Shown here: in pieces, positions 17,895 to 28,483 of the stretch
Numbering within the stretch: position 1 is the first letter of the stretch
Layout of the letters: each line of letters begins with the position of its first letter
Source of the DNA: Polyangiaceae bacterium
GTDB taxonomy: Bacteria; Myxococcota_A; Polyangia; Polyangiales; Polyangiaceae
Assembly: GCA_016719945.1 (NCBI GenBank)
Contig: JADJYE010000005.1
Location: 186,001 to 250,000, forward strand
Length of the DNA: 64,000 nt
Reading direction: 5' to 3'
Made by a program: the position numbers and the translations under genes
The notes under the pieces: generated by a model
What the model saw: only the letters and a program-made list of their open reading frames with translations
Told to the model about the DNA's origin: nothing
Database searches by the model: none

Positions 17895-18943
17895 GGATCG
17901 CCGCAGCAGCGGAAGCCGGTCGAGTAGTCCCAGTGGGCTACGTCGTGGGCGGTCGTCGCGTACAGGCAGCCAGGGCCGTTCAACGAGGTGTCCACGTAGA
18001 ACCCGCCGCGGAACGTCCCCGCGGGGTTGTCGGTCCACTCGTGCAGGTTGCCCATCAGGTCGAGCGCGCCTTCGGCGCTCTCACACCCAGGGAACGCGCC
18101 GGTCGCTCCCAGCGAGCTCTCGAGCTGGTTGAGACACGGGTGCCCGAGCTCCGACCAGATGAACGGGTCGCTGCTCATGAAGTACTCGACGGCGGGGTGC
18201 TGGTCCCGGTGGTCGTTGCACGTCCCCAGCGCGAGGGTGTCGCCATAGGGGTAGATGTTGCCCGCCGGCCCCTGACACGCGCGGAGCCACTCGTCGTCGG
18301 TGCACAGTCGCTTGCCCGCGTTGACGCACGCGTCGTTGGCCTGGAGCGCGTTGATGTACCCCTGGGGGATCGCGCCCTCGGCGCTCACCGCCATCACCTG
18401 CGCGTCCCCCGGGTTGAAGAACGGAGACACCGGTTCCATCTCGGGGAACGTGACGAGAAACGCTTCGAAGCGATCGACGCAGAAGTCCTCGACGCGCACC
18501 ATCCCCGGCAGGCAGCCGCCCTCGCCAGGCTCCTCGACGAGCCCCGCGTTCGGCAGTGGGGTCGCCTCGGGATCGCAGGTCCCCTCGGGGATCGGCCGGC
18601 AACACTGTATGTCCGCCGGGCCCGGACAGAACCCGGCGCGAGGCGCCCAGCCAGCGAGCGTGCACTCGGAGACCTCGACGCAGACCCCCGCGACGCCCTC
18701 GATCTCACACGGCTCGCCCATCAGCGCGCTGCCGCCGTCGCCGCCGTCGCCGCCGTCGTTCGCCCCTCCCGCAGAGGCGCCGCCGCTCGCGCCGCCGCCG
18801 TTGCCGCCCTCGGCGCGCTCGCCTCCGAGCGCTGCGCCGCCCTCGCTCGCGCCGCCCTCGAACGTCGACCCCTCGAGCTCGCACGCGAGCAGCGCCAGCG
18901 GGAGCACGCTGCGAACGAACACCGCCCCGCGCGCGCGGCTCAC
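17891..18943 (-). CDS. FGE-sulfatase-domain lipoprotein
   Basis: 350 residues from a GTG overlapping the transglutaminase gene stop. The lipobox is LPLALLACELE (Cys21), then a Gly-rich linker (EGGASEGGAALGG) and two Cys-rich short segments. Residues about 135-350 form a formylglycine-generating-enzyme/SUMF1-type domain: MVRVEDFCVDRFEAF, GKRLCTDDEWLRACQGP, YPYGD, LDLMGNLHEWTDN, FRGGFYV and the terminal GFRCCGDP. The last matches the GFRC of FGE, where one catalytic Cys sits. Many such surface lipoproteins are not FGE enzymes, so catalytic activity is uncertain. Confidence 0.8.
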   Translation of the reverse strand: MSRARGAVFVRSVLPLALLACELEGSTFEGGASEGGAALGGERAEGGNGGGASGGASAGGANDGGDGGDGGSALMGEPCEIEGVAGVCVEVSECTLAGWAPRAGFCPGPADIQCCRPIPEGTCDPEATPLPNAGLVEEPGEGGCLPGMVRVEDFCVDRFEAFLVTFPEMEPVSPFFNPGDAQVMAVSAEGAIPQGYINALQANDACVNAGKRLCTDDEWLRACQGPAGNIYPYGDTLALGTCNDHRDQHPAVEYFMSSDPFIWSELGHPCLNQLESSLGATGAFPGCESAEGALDLMGNLHEWTDNPAGTFRGGFYVDTSLNGPGCLYATTAHDVAHWDYSTGFRCCGDP

Positions 18944-21057
18944 GGAGCTTCCTGCCGCAGGTCGCGGGCGCGGATCGCGCGCACGCGGCGCTCGAGGTCG
19001 ACCCCGGTCTCGTCGGTGAGGGGCATGCCCCCGAAGCGGATCGAGAGGTACACCTGGGTGATCGACAGCACGTCGTCGGCGAGCGGGTGTGCGGAGGCGA
19101 CGAGGTTCTCCGCGTGCCGCAGCGGCGGGGTCCCGGGCGCTCGGTGGATCCCCTTGGCGCCGAGCGCGGCCTCGAGGCTCTCGTAGATCGCCGTCGCGCG
19201 GACGAGCGCCCGGGTCTTCGGCTCGAGCGGCGCCGACGGCTCGGGTGCGCGCCGTCGCCGCTTGAGGACCCAATAGCCGACGCCTGCCAGGACGACGCCA
19301 GCCACGAAGATCAGCGTCCACGAGCGGCTCAGCTCGCGCTCGCGCGCTGCCTCGCGCTCGCTCGTCAGCCTCTTCAGCAGCCCGACCTGCTGCTGCAGAT
19401 CGTAGCTCACCACGTGTTTGCGCCACTTCTCGCTGGTCGCGTCGATGAAGTCTTGCACCATCGCCCACAACGCGAAGCGGGGCTGGGGCAGGGTCCCCGC
19501 CGCGGGGGTCGGGTCGAAGGTCACCCACCCCTTGCCCTCGATGTAGGCCTCGACCCACGAGTGCGCGTCGCCCTGCCGCACCACGTAGAAGCCGCCGTAC
19601 TCGTTGTACGTGCCCGAGCCGAAGCCGGTCACGTTCCGAGAGGGGATGCCCACGGCGCGCAGCATGAGCGCCATCGCGGAGGAGAAGAACTCGCAGTGGC
19701 CGCGCTTCGACTCGAACAAGAAATCGTCGACGGGCTCCTTGGCGAGGCCGGAGGGCGAGGCCTTGTCGTAGAGCATCTCGGCCTTCAGCCGCTGCTCGAG
19801 CGCCCGCGCCTTGTCCTCGTCGCTCGTCGCGCCGGCCGTCCACTCCTGCGCGAGCTCGACGATGCGATCGGGGAGATCGCGCGGCAGCTGCAGGTATTGC
19901 TCGCGGTTCACGATGCGCGAGAAGGACGCGCGGCCGTTCTTCGACCGGTAGACCTCGTAGCGCACCCCGCGCTCCTCCGAGTGGTAGCGAAACTCCCCCT
20001 CCGGTCCGCGCAGCGCGTAGGGGCTCTGTGAGCCCACCACCAGCGCAGGGCTCTTGAAGGCGAAGCCGACCGCGTCCGGCGGGAGGAAGAGGATCGGCGG
20101 GTCGATCGGCTCGAGGTCGATCGTGATCTTCGGCGCGTCGAGGGGCGGCATCCGCGGCGGATCGACCATCACGACGCCGTCCCCCACCTCGGGCCGTCGG
20201 CCCTCCTCGCTCCTCGACCAGGCGCCCCGCTCGTAGCGATCGTGGGCGCTGCCGCGCAGGTGCAGCGACAGGTGCTGCGGCGGCGGGTCGGGCAGGCCCT
20301 CGACCGTGACGCGCATCGCGATGGTCGGGTTGTCCCTCAGCAGGCCGACGCTGCCGAGGTCGACCTTGTCGTTGAACCCGGTCATGCGCTCCTGGCGCTG
20401 GTTGTCGACCAGCAGGAGGCTCAGGCCGACGCGCGGGAAGAAGACGAACAGCACCGCGGTGAACAGGAAGATGGGCACGCTCAGCGTGCACATCGTGATC
20501 AGGAACGTGCGACCGACGACGCGCCGCGAGCGCAGGATGCGCGGCACGTCGACCGGCAGGCCCGTCCTGTCGCGCGCGCCCTGTCGGTAGTTGCCCTCGA
20601 CCTCGCGCCTGAGGTGCGAGAGGACCAGCGCCGCGGGCGCGACCACGAGCACGCCCGCGAAGCACAGGCCGTAGCCCAGGCCTCCGCCGAGCACGGTGCC
20701 GGCGATCAGGTGCAAGAGCGCGAGGACGATGACCTGCTGATCGTGAGCCGCGCCTCGTCGCGTCGCGAGCCGGACGATCTGCAGCGCGGCCGCGAACTCG
20801 ATGATCACGTCGAGCGGGCTCGTGCCGAGCACGAAGCGGGTCACCTGGATGGCGACGATCGCAAGCAGCGCGATCGTGTCGACGTGTCGGAACCCGGGCA
20901 GCCGCTGCCACGACTCGCGGACCGCGAGGGCGCCCACGAGGCCGAGCAAGACGATGGCGCTGACGGAGGTCGAGAACTGCCCGCTCGAGACCAGCGCGAG
21001 CACCCCCAGCGTCGCGAGGGCGTTCGTCATCAGCCGGTGGACGAGCCCGAACCTCAC
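18940..21057 (-). CDS. TgpA-like transmembrane transglutaminase-domain protein
   Basis: 705 residues. The N-terminal third has six or so membrane helices (ALLAIVAIQVTRFVLG, IVLALLHLIAGTVLGGG), then a periplasmic transglutaminase-like domain with the triad RGHCEFFSS (Cys about 452), DAHSWVEAY (His about 499) and FDPTP (Asp about 511). A C-terminal helix WTLIFVAGVVLAGVGYWVLKRRRR precedes a DUF4129-like tail. This is the TgpA/DUF3488 architecture, usually encoded with MoxR and DUF58 genes, as here. Predicted role is periplasmic peptide or cell-wall processing; the substrate is unknown. Confidence 0.85.
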   Translation of the reverse strand: MRFGLVHRLMTNALATLGVLALVSSGQFSTSVSAIVLLGLVGALAVRESWQRLPGFRHVDTIALLAIVAIQVTRFVLGTSPLDVIIEFAAALQIVRLATRRGAAHDQQVIVLALLHLIAGTVLGGGLGYGLCFAGVLVVAPAALVLSHLRREVEGNYRQGARDRTGLPVDVPRILRSRRVVGRTFLITMCTLSVPIFLFTAVLFVFFPRVGLSLLLVDNQRQERMTGFNDKVDLGSVGLLRDNPTIAMRVTVEGLPDPPPQHLSLHLRGSAHDRYERGAWSRSEEGRRPEVGDGVVMVDPPRMPPLDAPKITIDLEPIDPPILFLPPDAVGFAFKSPALVVGSQSPYALRGPEGEFRYHSEERGVRYEVYRSKNGRASFSRIVNREQYLQLPRDLPDRIVELAQEWTAGATSDEDKARALEQRLKAEMLYDKASPSGLAKEPVDDFLFESKRGHCEFFSSAMALMLRAVGIPSRNVTGFGSGTYNEYGGFYVVRQGDAHSWVEAYIEGKGWVTFDPTPAAGTLPQPRFALWAMVQDFIDATSEKWRKHVVSYDLQQQVGLLKRLTSEREAARERELSRSWTLIFVAGVVLAGVGYWVLKRRRRAPEPSAPLEPKTRALVRATAIYESLEAALGAKGIHRAPGTPPLRHAENLVASAHPLADDVLSITQVYLSIRFGGMPLTDETGVDLERRVRAIRARDLRQEAP

Positions 21058-22319
21058 GCGCTCCCCGCCTCCGCAGACTTCGACGCGGCGCCGTTGGTCT
21101 GCTTGGGGGCTGGTGGGAGCGCCGGTCGCCCCGCCGCGCCCTTCGCCGTGGCGGCGTCCTTCTCGTCGACGGGCTCGACCAGCGCGAGGAAGCGCAGCAC
21201 CGGATCGGCGCCGGTGGACCGGCTCGCGGACGCGCGCTGGCCGAGGCTGGTGCGCACCACCACCGAGTCGCCCCGCTTGAGGTGGGCGACCCCGCGCGAC
21301 GCGAGCTCTCGCACCCGCCGCTCGAAGCCGTTGGCGAACTCGGCGCTCGGCTGCCCGGGCCGGATCACATCGAGGACGAGCTCGACGTCCGGGCGCGCCT
21401 CGCGCACCCGGTCACGCAAGACCAGCTGCGGCATGCCCGCGCTCTTGCGCCAGTAGATGTCGCGCGGGTCGTCGCCTTGGCGCATCGGGCGGACGGTGTA
21501 GATGTCGTCCCCTCCGCCTCGGCCCACCACGCGACCGCTGTTGCCGTTGCGCGACCCCTGCTCGATCGGCAGCCGCACGGGGTCGACCGCCGGGTAGATG
21601 ATGAGGTCGCCGGGCGCGCGGACCTCCCGCGATTTTTCGAACAGCCCGAAGGGGAAGCGCGTCGCGATGCGGAAGCCGGTGTGGTGATCGCGTCCGCGTC
21701 GCGCCGGCGTTCGCCGGTACGCGGCGACCTGGGCGGACGAGGGGCTGATCTTGAGGAAGAAGCAGCGCTTGTCCGCCGGCTGTCCAGCGCGCAGATCCTC
21801 CACCTCGATCGCGTACGAGGGGACCTTGCCCTTGTGGTTGAACACCTCGATCTCGACGAGGTGGGCGCGACCGACCTGCGCCCGCAGCGGTAGACGCCGC
21901 GTGACCGAGAGCTTCTGCAGCGACAGCTCGCTCATGACGCCGCTGACGACGATCAGCGACAGGAGCATCCCGAGCAGCAGGTAGAGCAGGTTATTGCCCG
22001 TGTTGATGGCCGCGAACCCGACCCCGAGCGTGATGCCGAGGTAGTACTTTCCTTCTCGCGTGAGCTTGAGGCGGCGCGCCGTCCTCTTGGGCTCGGGCAA
22101 GGCCGGCTCTTCCGGCGCGAGCTTGGGCGCAGGCTCGGACCGTTCGGCCTTCGCGTCCCGCGGCTCGCGCGGGGGGGCGGGCTTGCCGCGCCGAGGCTTC
22201 GGCTCCGCGGCCTCGTCGAACAGCGAGATCCCGGCCAGCGAAGGGGGCGGAGCAGGGGCGCCCGTCTCGGCGTCACCGGCCGTGTCGTCGTCGTTGCCGC
22301 TCCGTCCTTCGGTCTTCAT
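21054..22319 (-). CDS. DUF58 (MoxR-associated, vWA-like) protein
   Basis: 421 residues from ATG 22319, preceded by a GAGG; an upstream in-frame ATG at 22382 would overlap the moxR gene and is disfavoured. A Pro/Glu/Ala-rich N-terminal segment is followed by two membrane helices (YYLGITLGVGFAAINTG, LLYLLLGMLLSLIVVSG) and a DUF58 domain with the signature GDDPRDIYWRKSA and an RPMRQGD. The DUF58/MoxR/TgpA trio is a conserved module thought to assemble or activate membrane proteins. It overlaps the transglutaminase gene by 4 nt. Exact function unknown. Confidence 0.87.
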   Translation of the reverse strand: MKTEGRSGNDDDTAGDAETGAPAPPPSLAGISLFDEAAEPKPRRGKPAPPREPRDAKAERSEPAPKLAPEEPALPEPKRTARRLKLTREGKYYLGITLGVGFAAINTGNNLLYLLLGMLLSLIVVSGVMSELSLQKLSVTRRLPLRAQVGRAHLVEIEVFNHKGKVPSYAIEVEDLRAGQPADKRCFFLKISPSSAQVAAYRRTPARRGRDHHTGFRIATRFPFGLFEKSREVRAPGDLIIYPAVDPVRLPIEQGSRNGNSGRVVGRGGGDDIYTVRPMRQGDDPRDIYWRKSAGMPQLVLRDRVREARPDVELVLDVIRPGQPSAEFANGFERRVRELASRGVAHLKRGDSVVVRTSLGQRASASRSTGADPVLRFLALVEPVDEKDAATAKGAAGRPALPPAPKQTNGAASKSAEAGSA

Positions 22320-22347
22320 GGACGCGCCTCGACGGCCCGGGGTGACG

Positions 22348-23307
22348 TCAGAGCGGGACCGGGACGCGCGCGACGAGATCACGCATCGTCGCCTCGGCCT
22401 CTTCGCGCGAAGGCATGTAGCCCTCGGCGTGCGACGCGAGTCGAACGCGGTGCGCGAGCACCGGGACGGCGAGGTCGTGGACGTCGTCGGCGATGCAATA
22501 CGTCCGGCCTCTGAGCAGGGCCCGCGACTTGGCCGCGCGGCCCAGGTTGATGCCTGCGCGCGGCGACGCGCCGAGCGAGAGGGTGGGGGAGGTGCGGGTC
22601 GCCTGGAGGACGGCCTGCATGTACGTCCCCAGCGAAGGATCCATGTCGACGCGGGTGACCTCGCGCTGGAGCGCCACGAGCTGCCCAGGGTCGATCGCCT
22701 GGCTCGCGCTGCGGTCCGAAGAGCTCTCGCCGAGCAGCAGCTTCGCCTCCACCTGCGGGGGCGGATACCCGATCTTGATCCGCATCATGAAGCGGTCGAG
22801 CTGCGACTCGGGCAGCGGGTACGTGCCCGCGAAGTCTTGGGGGTTCTGGGTCGCGACGACGAAGAACGGGTCGGGCAGCGGCGTGCTGACGCCGTCGATC
22901 GAGACCTGCCCCTCGTTCATCGCCTCGAGCAGCGCCGACTGCGTGCGCGGGCTCGCGCGGTTGATCTCGTCGGCGAGCAGCACGTTGCAGAAGATCGGGC
23001 CCTGCCGGAAGACGAACTCCCCGGAGCGCTGATCGTAGATGGTCACCCCGAGCACGTCGCTCGGCAGCAGGTCGCTCGTGAACTGAACGCGCCGCCACTC
23101 ACAACCCACCGCGCCGGCGAGCGCCCGCGCGAGGGTCGTCTTGCCGACCCCCGGGACGTCTTCGATCAACAGGTGGCCCCTAGCGAGGAGGGTGACGAGC
23201 GCGAGCTCGACCGCTTCGGGCTTGCCTTCGAGAGCATGTTCCACGGCGCTCCGGAGCTTCTCCACCAGCGGAGAGGGGGCTCGGGCCATGGATAGGGCCG
23301 AGGTCAT
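22348..23307 (-). CDS. MoxR-family AAA+ ATPase
   Basis: 319 residues from ATG 23307 (an in-frame GTG at 23325 is possible; neither has a strong ribosome-binding site). Walker A is EDVPGVGKTT (about residues 49-58), Walker B is LLADEINRASP (about 106-116), sensor 1 is FVVATQNPQDFAGTYPLPE, and the arginine-containing LPESQLDRFMMRI follows. MoxR ATPases act as chaperones that mature or activate partners such as the adjacent DUF58 and TgpA-like proteins. It is the first gene of the minus-strand chain that runs to 16857. Confidence 0.92.
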   Translation of the reverse strand: MTSALSMARAPSPLVEKLRSAVEHALEGKPEAVELALVTLLARGHLLIEDVPGVGKTTLARALAGAVGCEWRRVQFTSDLLPSDVLGVTIYDQRSGEFVFRQGPIFCNVLLADEINRASPRTQSALLEAMNEGQVSIDGVSTPLPDPFFVVATQNPQDFAGTYPLPESQLDRFMMRIKIGYPPPQVEAKLLLGESSSDRSASQAIDPGQLVALQREVTRVDMDPSLGTYMQAVLQATRTSPTLSLGASPRAGINLGRAAKSRALLRGRTYCIADDVHDLAVPVLAHRVRLASHAEGYMPSREEAEATMRDLVARVPVPL

Positions 23308-23533
23308 CGTCCAGGATGCTAGCACGCTGTCTCATGAAACAAGGGACGAGAGAGTGATCTTGGGCTCCTAGGCGCTCTTCGGCGCCGCCGACCTCGAAAC
23401 CTTGGCCCGCCTGGGCGGCCCGTGCTCTCGTCCCGCCCCTGCGGTGCCCTTCACCCCACGAAGCGCCCGCGCCGTCCAAAACCACGGAGATCGGGGCTTG
23501 CTGCTGCGCTTGGACAGATCGCATGCTCAGTTG

Positions 23534-24541
23534 ATGGCGAGCGCCGAGGAGCCCCCCCCGAACGCGCCCTCGGTGCCAGCCGAGGGCAACGGAAACCTCG
23601 GCCCGGGTCAGGACTCGGCGCCTCCGCCCATCTTCCCTGAGGCCCCCGAGGGGAGCCTCTTGTGGCGTGCCCTGGGGCTGCTGCGGCAGATGCGCCCCGA
23701 GCAGTGGCTGAAGAACGCCTTCGTGCTCGCGCCGTGGGTCTTCTCCAAGCAGATGACGCACCAGTCGATCGTGCTCGGCGCGGTCGGCGGGTTCGGCGTG
23801 TTCTGCCTGCTGGCGAGCAGCATCTACACGATCAACGATCTCGCCGACCTCGAGGCCGATCGGGTGCATCCGCGCAAGCGGCGACGCCCGCTCGCGTCGG
23901 GGCGGGTCCCGGTGTGGGCCGGCAAGGTGCTGGCCGGGGTCCTGCTCACGGTCGCGCTGATCGGCGCCGTCCTCGGGCCGATCGGCTTCCTGGCGACCGT
24001 GCTCGGCTACTTCGCGCTGCAGATCGCCTACACCTTCAAGCTCAAGAAGATCGCGTACGTCGACGTCGGCTGCATCGCGGCCGGCTTCGTGCTGCGCGTC
24101 GTCGCGGGCTCGTTCGCCGTGCGCGTGACGCCGTCGCTGTACATGCTCGCGTGCACGCTGCTGCTCGCGCTGTTCCTCGGCTTCGGCAAGCGCCGCCACG
24201 AGCTCGCCGGCTCGAACGCCGCGAAGCAGCGGTCCGCGCTCGGGCAATACTCGCCGAACGTCCTCACCTGGGCGCTGGCGGTGACCAGCGTGCTCACCGT
24301 CGCGTCGTACCTCGCGTACACGCTCGACCCCGCGACGCGCGCCTTCTTCAACTCGAACTGGCTGTGGGTCACGGCGATCCACCCGATCTTCGGGATGTTC
24401 CGCTTCGTACAGCTGATCGCCACGCGCCCGAAGGCCGAGTCTCCCACGCAGGAGATGCTGCGGGACGTGCCGTTCATGATGAACCTCGTCCTCTACGCCC
24501 TGGAGATCGTGTTCATCATCTACCACATCCGACCGACGTGA
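23534..24541 (+). CDS. UbiA-family prenyl(phospho)transferase, decaprenyl-phosphate phosphoribosyltransferase-like
   Basis: 335 residues from ATG 23534; the upstream in-frame extension to 23402 is compositionally unlike coding sequence. The chain has about nine membrane helices. The first Asp-rich motif is NDLADLEAD (about residue 101), followed by HPRKRRRPLASG, and a second loop near YTFKLKKIAYVDV. The sequence RPEQWLKNAFVLAPWVFSKQ resembles the bacterial 5-phosphoribosyl-1-diphosphate:polyprenyl-phosphate transferases that make DPR precursors for cell-wall arabinose. A quinone prenyltransferase is the alternative. Confidence 0.8.
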   Translation: MASAEEPPPNAPSVPAEGNGNLGPGQDSAPPPIFPEAPEGSLLWRALGLLRQMRPEQWLKNAFVLAPWVFSKQMTHQSIVLGAVGGFGVFCLLASSIYTINDLADLEADRVHPRKRRRPLASGRVPVWAGKVLAGVLLTVALIGAVLGPIGFLATVLGYFALQIAYTFKLKKIAYVDVGCIAAGFVLRVVAGSFAVRVTPSLYMLACTLLLALFLGFGKRRHELAGSNAAKQRSALGQYSPNVLTWALAVTSVLTVASYLAYTLDPATRAFFNSNWLWVTAIHPIFGMFRFVQLIATRPKAESPTQEMLRDVPFMMNLVLYALEIVFIIYHIRPT

Positions 24542-24551
24542 CCGCCGCACC

Positions 24552-25280
24552 ATGAGCGAGCTCGACGCGACGCCGACGGAGGAGACGAGCCGCAGCGACG
24601 CCTGGACCGATCTCGCGCTGACCCTCCCGATCTTCGTGCTGTACCACCTCGGCGTGGTGGTCTTGCCCGTCCGCAACGCAGCCGATCCGCTCACGACCGA
24701 GCTCACCGCGCTGGCGAACCACAGCCTGCCGCTCTACTTCGGCCTGACGGTCGCCATCGGGGCCATCTTCGTGCTCGTGCTCGCGGCGTTGGGCCAGGGC
24801 AAGGCGTTCGCCCCGCACCGCTTCCTGCTGATCGGCGCCGAGGGCATCGCCTACGCCGTCGTGATGCGCTTCGTGGGGGGCTGGGCGCTCGAGGCGCTCC
24901 CGCTGCAAGCCGTCTCCGAGGAGATGAGCGACGAGCTGGCGAACGGGACCTTCGGCGCCGTCGTGATGTCGCTCGGGGCCGGGTTCTACGAGGAGCTCGC
25001 GTTCCGCGTCGCGCTGTTCGGCTCGGGCGCGTGGATCATCAAGACGATGGAAGACACGAGCCCGACCGGCATCGGCCTGATGCTCGGCTGGGGGCTCGTG
25101 TCTGCGCTCGCCTTCTCCGGCTGGCACCACGTGGGGCCCATGGCCGACGACTTCGACATGCAGGTGTTCGCCTACCGGTCGGTGTGCGGCCTGGTCTTGA
25201 CGGCCATCTACGCGTTCCGAGGTTTTGGGCCCGCGGTGTGGACGCACGTCCTCTACGACGTGTGGGCGATGGCCGGCTGA
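24552..25280 (+). CDS. CPBP-family intramembrane metalloprotease
   Basis: A 242-residue integral membrane protein. CPBP/Abi signature motifs are present: EELAFR (about 147-152, the EExxxR motif), then SGWHHVG (about 189, motif 2 His) and WTHVLYDVWA (motif 3 His). These are the Glu/His positions predicted to bind zinc. Members range from CAAX-like proteases to bacteriocin-immunity and chaperone-like proteins, so the substrate is unknown. It lies 10 nt after the UbiA-family gene on the same strand, suggesting an operon. Confidence 0.88.
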   Translation: MSELDATPTEETSRSDAWTDLALTLPIFVLYHLGVVVLPVRNAADPLTTELTALANHSLPLYFGLTVAIGAIFVLVLAALGQGKAFAPHRFLLIGAEGIAYAVVMRFVGGWALEALPLQAVSEEMSDELANGTFGAVVMSLGAGFYEELAFRVALFGSGAWIIKTMEDTSPTGIGLMLGWGLVSALAFSGWHHVGPMADDFDMQVFAYRSVCGLVLTAIYAFRGFGPAVWTHVLYDVWAMAG

Positions 25281-25325
25281 GCTCGTTCGCGCGTGCGCGC
25301 ACCGCAGGTTTCTCGCACAAGAGGT

Positions 25326-25354
25326 TTGACCCAAGGGTTTTTTGCGTGTTACGC
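25326..25354 (+). promoter_or_regulatory. Candidate sigma70-like promoter for the OmpA gene
   Basis: TTGACC at 25326-25331 is followed by a 17-bp spacer and TTACGC at 25349-25354, in the AT-richest stretch between the CPBP gene and the ompA-like start at 25418. A good ribosome-binding site (TAGGAG) lies near 25408. The -10 box is weak, so this is only a candidate. Confidence 0.35.
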
Positions 25355-25417
25355 GCCAAAGCGAACCTTTATTTGTCGCTGCGCAGGCACGGGAAGCCCG
25401 CGGCGTAGGAGCCTGAC

Positions 25418-27327
<1,910 letters not shown>

Positions 27328-27328
<1 letters not shown>

Positions 27329-27804
27329 TGAAGCGCGCCGCCTTCCTCGCCGTCGCTGCGGCCTGCCTCCTGGCAGGCTGCATCGACACCGATCCCGCGG
27401 TCTTCGTCGAGCCGGCGATCGACAGCCCCGAGCTCGTCCTCACGCAGGAGGCGCTGGGCGTCGCCCTCGCGGGGTCGTTCCAGCTCACGCTCCACCTCGG
27501 CGCCCGGGCCAGCGGGGAGAGCCAGGTCAGCTACGGGTCGTTCACCCTGGTGGACGACGCGGGCGACGTCGTGATCGACAACCTGCCCGTGACGGCGTCG
27601 GCGCCTTCGCCGGTCACGGTGGAGCCCGGCGGCGCCGACACCGCCGTGCTGTTCGACATCGACTCGGGGCCCGATCTGCTGCCCCTCGAGCTCGCCGCTC
27701 AGCTGTGCGGCGGCCTCGTCACCATCTCCGCGGTCCTCGAGGACTCGCTCGCGACCACCTCGACGTCCGTCGAGTCCGAGCCCTTCGCGGTCGCCTGCGA
27801 GTAG
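27328..27804 (+). CDS. Putative lipoprotein coupled to the OmpA gene
   Basis: 158 residues starting in the TGATG overlap with the OmpA gene stop. The signal peptide RAAFLAVAAACLLAGC ends at lipobox Cys18; IDTDPAVFVEPAIDSP follows. The mature part is beta-rich with a central Ser/Thr/Gly-rich region and two additional Cys. No known domain recognised. Translational coupling suggests it works with the upstream barrel/OmpA protein, for example as a stalk or assembly partner. Confidence 0.7.
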
Positions 27805-27840
27805 CCCTTCGCCGTCGCCCGCGAGCCGTGGAGCGCGGCC

Positions 27841-28389
27841 TCAGCCGCTCTTCGCGGCCCTCGCCATGTCGAGGAGGGTGGAGGCGCTCGGCCGGTCCAT
27901 CACCGACTCACCGACGTGCTGGTAGGTGATGCGCTTCGCCGTGTTGACCACGAACACCGCGGGGACGGCGATCTCGTCGCCCTGCATGGCCACCCCGTAG
28001 GCGAGCGCGACCTTCAGGTCCACGTCGTGCAGCAGCGGGAACGTGATCGAGAGCTTGTTCGCGAGGGTGACGCTCTCCTCGACCTCGTCGACGCTGATCG
28101 CCGCCACCGCGACCCCGGCGCGCGTGAACTCGTTGATGCTCTCTGCCAGCTCACCGAGCTGGGCTCGACAGAACGTTCACCAGAAGCCGCGGTAGAAGAC
28201 GATCACCGCCGGGCCGGTCGCGGTCAGCGAGTCGAGCGAGATCGCGGTCCCCAGGTGGCTCTTCAGGCTGAACGGCGGAGCCGGTGAGCCCTGCGGCACG
28301 ACCGGCCCCCGCGTCGACAGGCAGCCAGACGACGCAACGCCAGCCGCCGCGCACAAGAGCGATCCGAAGAACCCTCGCCGTCCCACCAT
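27841..28389 (-). CDS. Selenocysteine-containing peroxiredoxin-like lipoprotein (predicted selenoprotein)
   Basis: Reading through one in-frame TGA gives 182 residues of a single AhpC/TSA (PRX-like2) thioredoxin fold. The N-terminus has twin Arg (RR at 4-5), a hydrophobic core and a lipobox ASSGC (Cys23), so it is predicted to be exported as a lipoprotein. The redox site is VFYRGFW, then TGA, then TFCRAQLGEL. Relatives have FYRG-W-C-x-x-C, so the TGA (28177-28179) replaces the first Cys, giving U71-x-x-C74. The fold continues afterwards with no frameshift (INEFTRAGVAVAAISVDEV, PLLHDVDLKVALAYGV). A SECIS-like hairpin follows the codon. The alternative, a nonsense-mutated Cys gene, is less likely because the rest is intact. 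selA/B/C/D are not in this window. Confidence 0.82.
28146..28162 (-). promoter_or_regulatory. Bacterial SECIS-like hairpin for selenocysteine insertion
   Basis: On the coding strand, 14 nt after the TGA, CCAGCTC and GAGCTGG form a perfect 7-bp stem with a GGU loop (stem arms 28156-28162 and 28146-28152, loop 28153-28155). The E. coli fdhF SECIS also presents GGU in its apical loop, and the 21 nt between the UGA and the loop fits the window known for bacterial elements. This supports SelB-dependent decoding at 28177-28179. Confidence 0.7.
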
Positions 28390-28483
28390 GAGCCCCTTCT
28401 ACCAGGACGAGCCGGCGTGGACCATGCGCCCCGAGCACCGCCCTGCTTTGACCGACCTCTACCGCAACGCTACCTTCTGGCCC

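Noticed and set aside
17891..20911. A 1006-residue open frame spanning the transglutaminase and FGE-like genes
   Set aside because: Only the last 350 residues match a real domain; the upstream part is an out-of-frame reading of the TgpA-like gene.
28177..28389. Truncated lipoprotein ending at the TGA
   Set aside because: The downstream frame continues the same fold with conserved motifs; a 70-residue product would lose the redox site.
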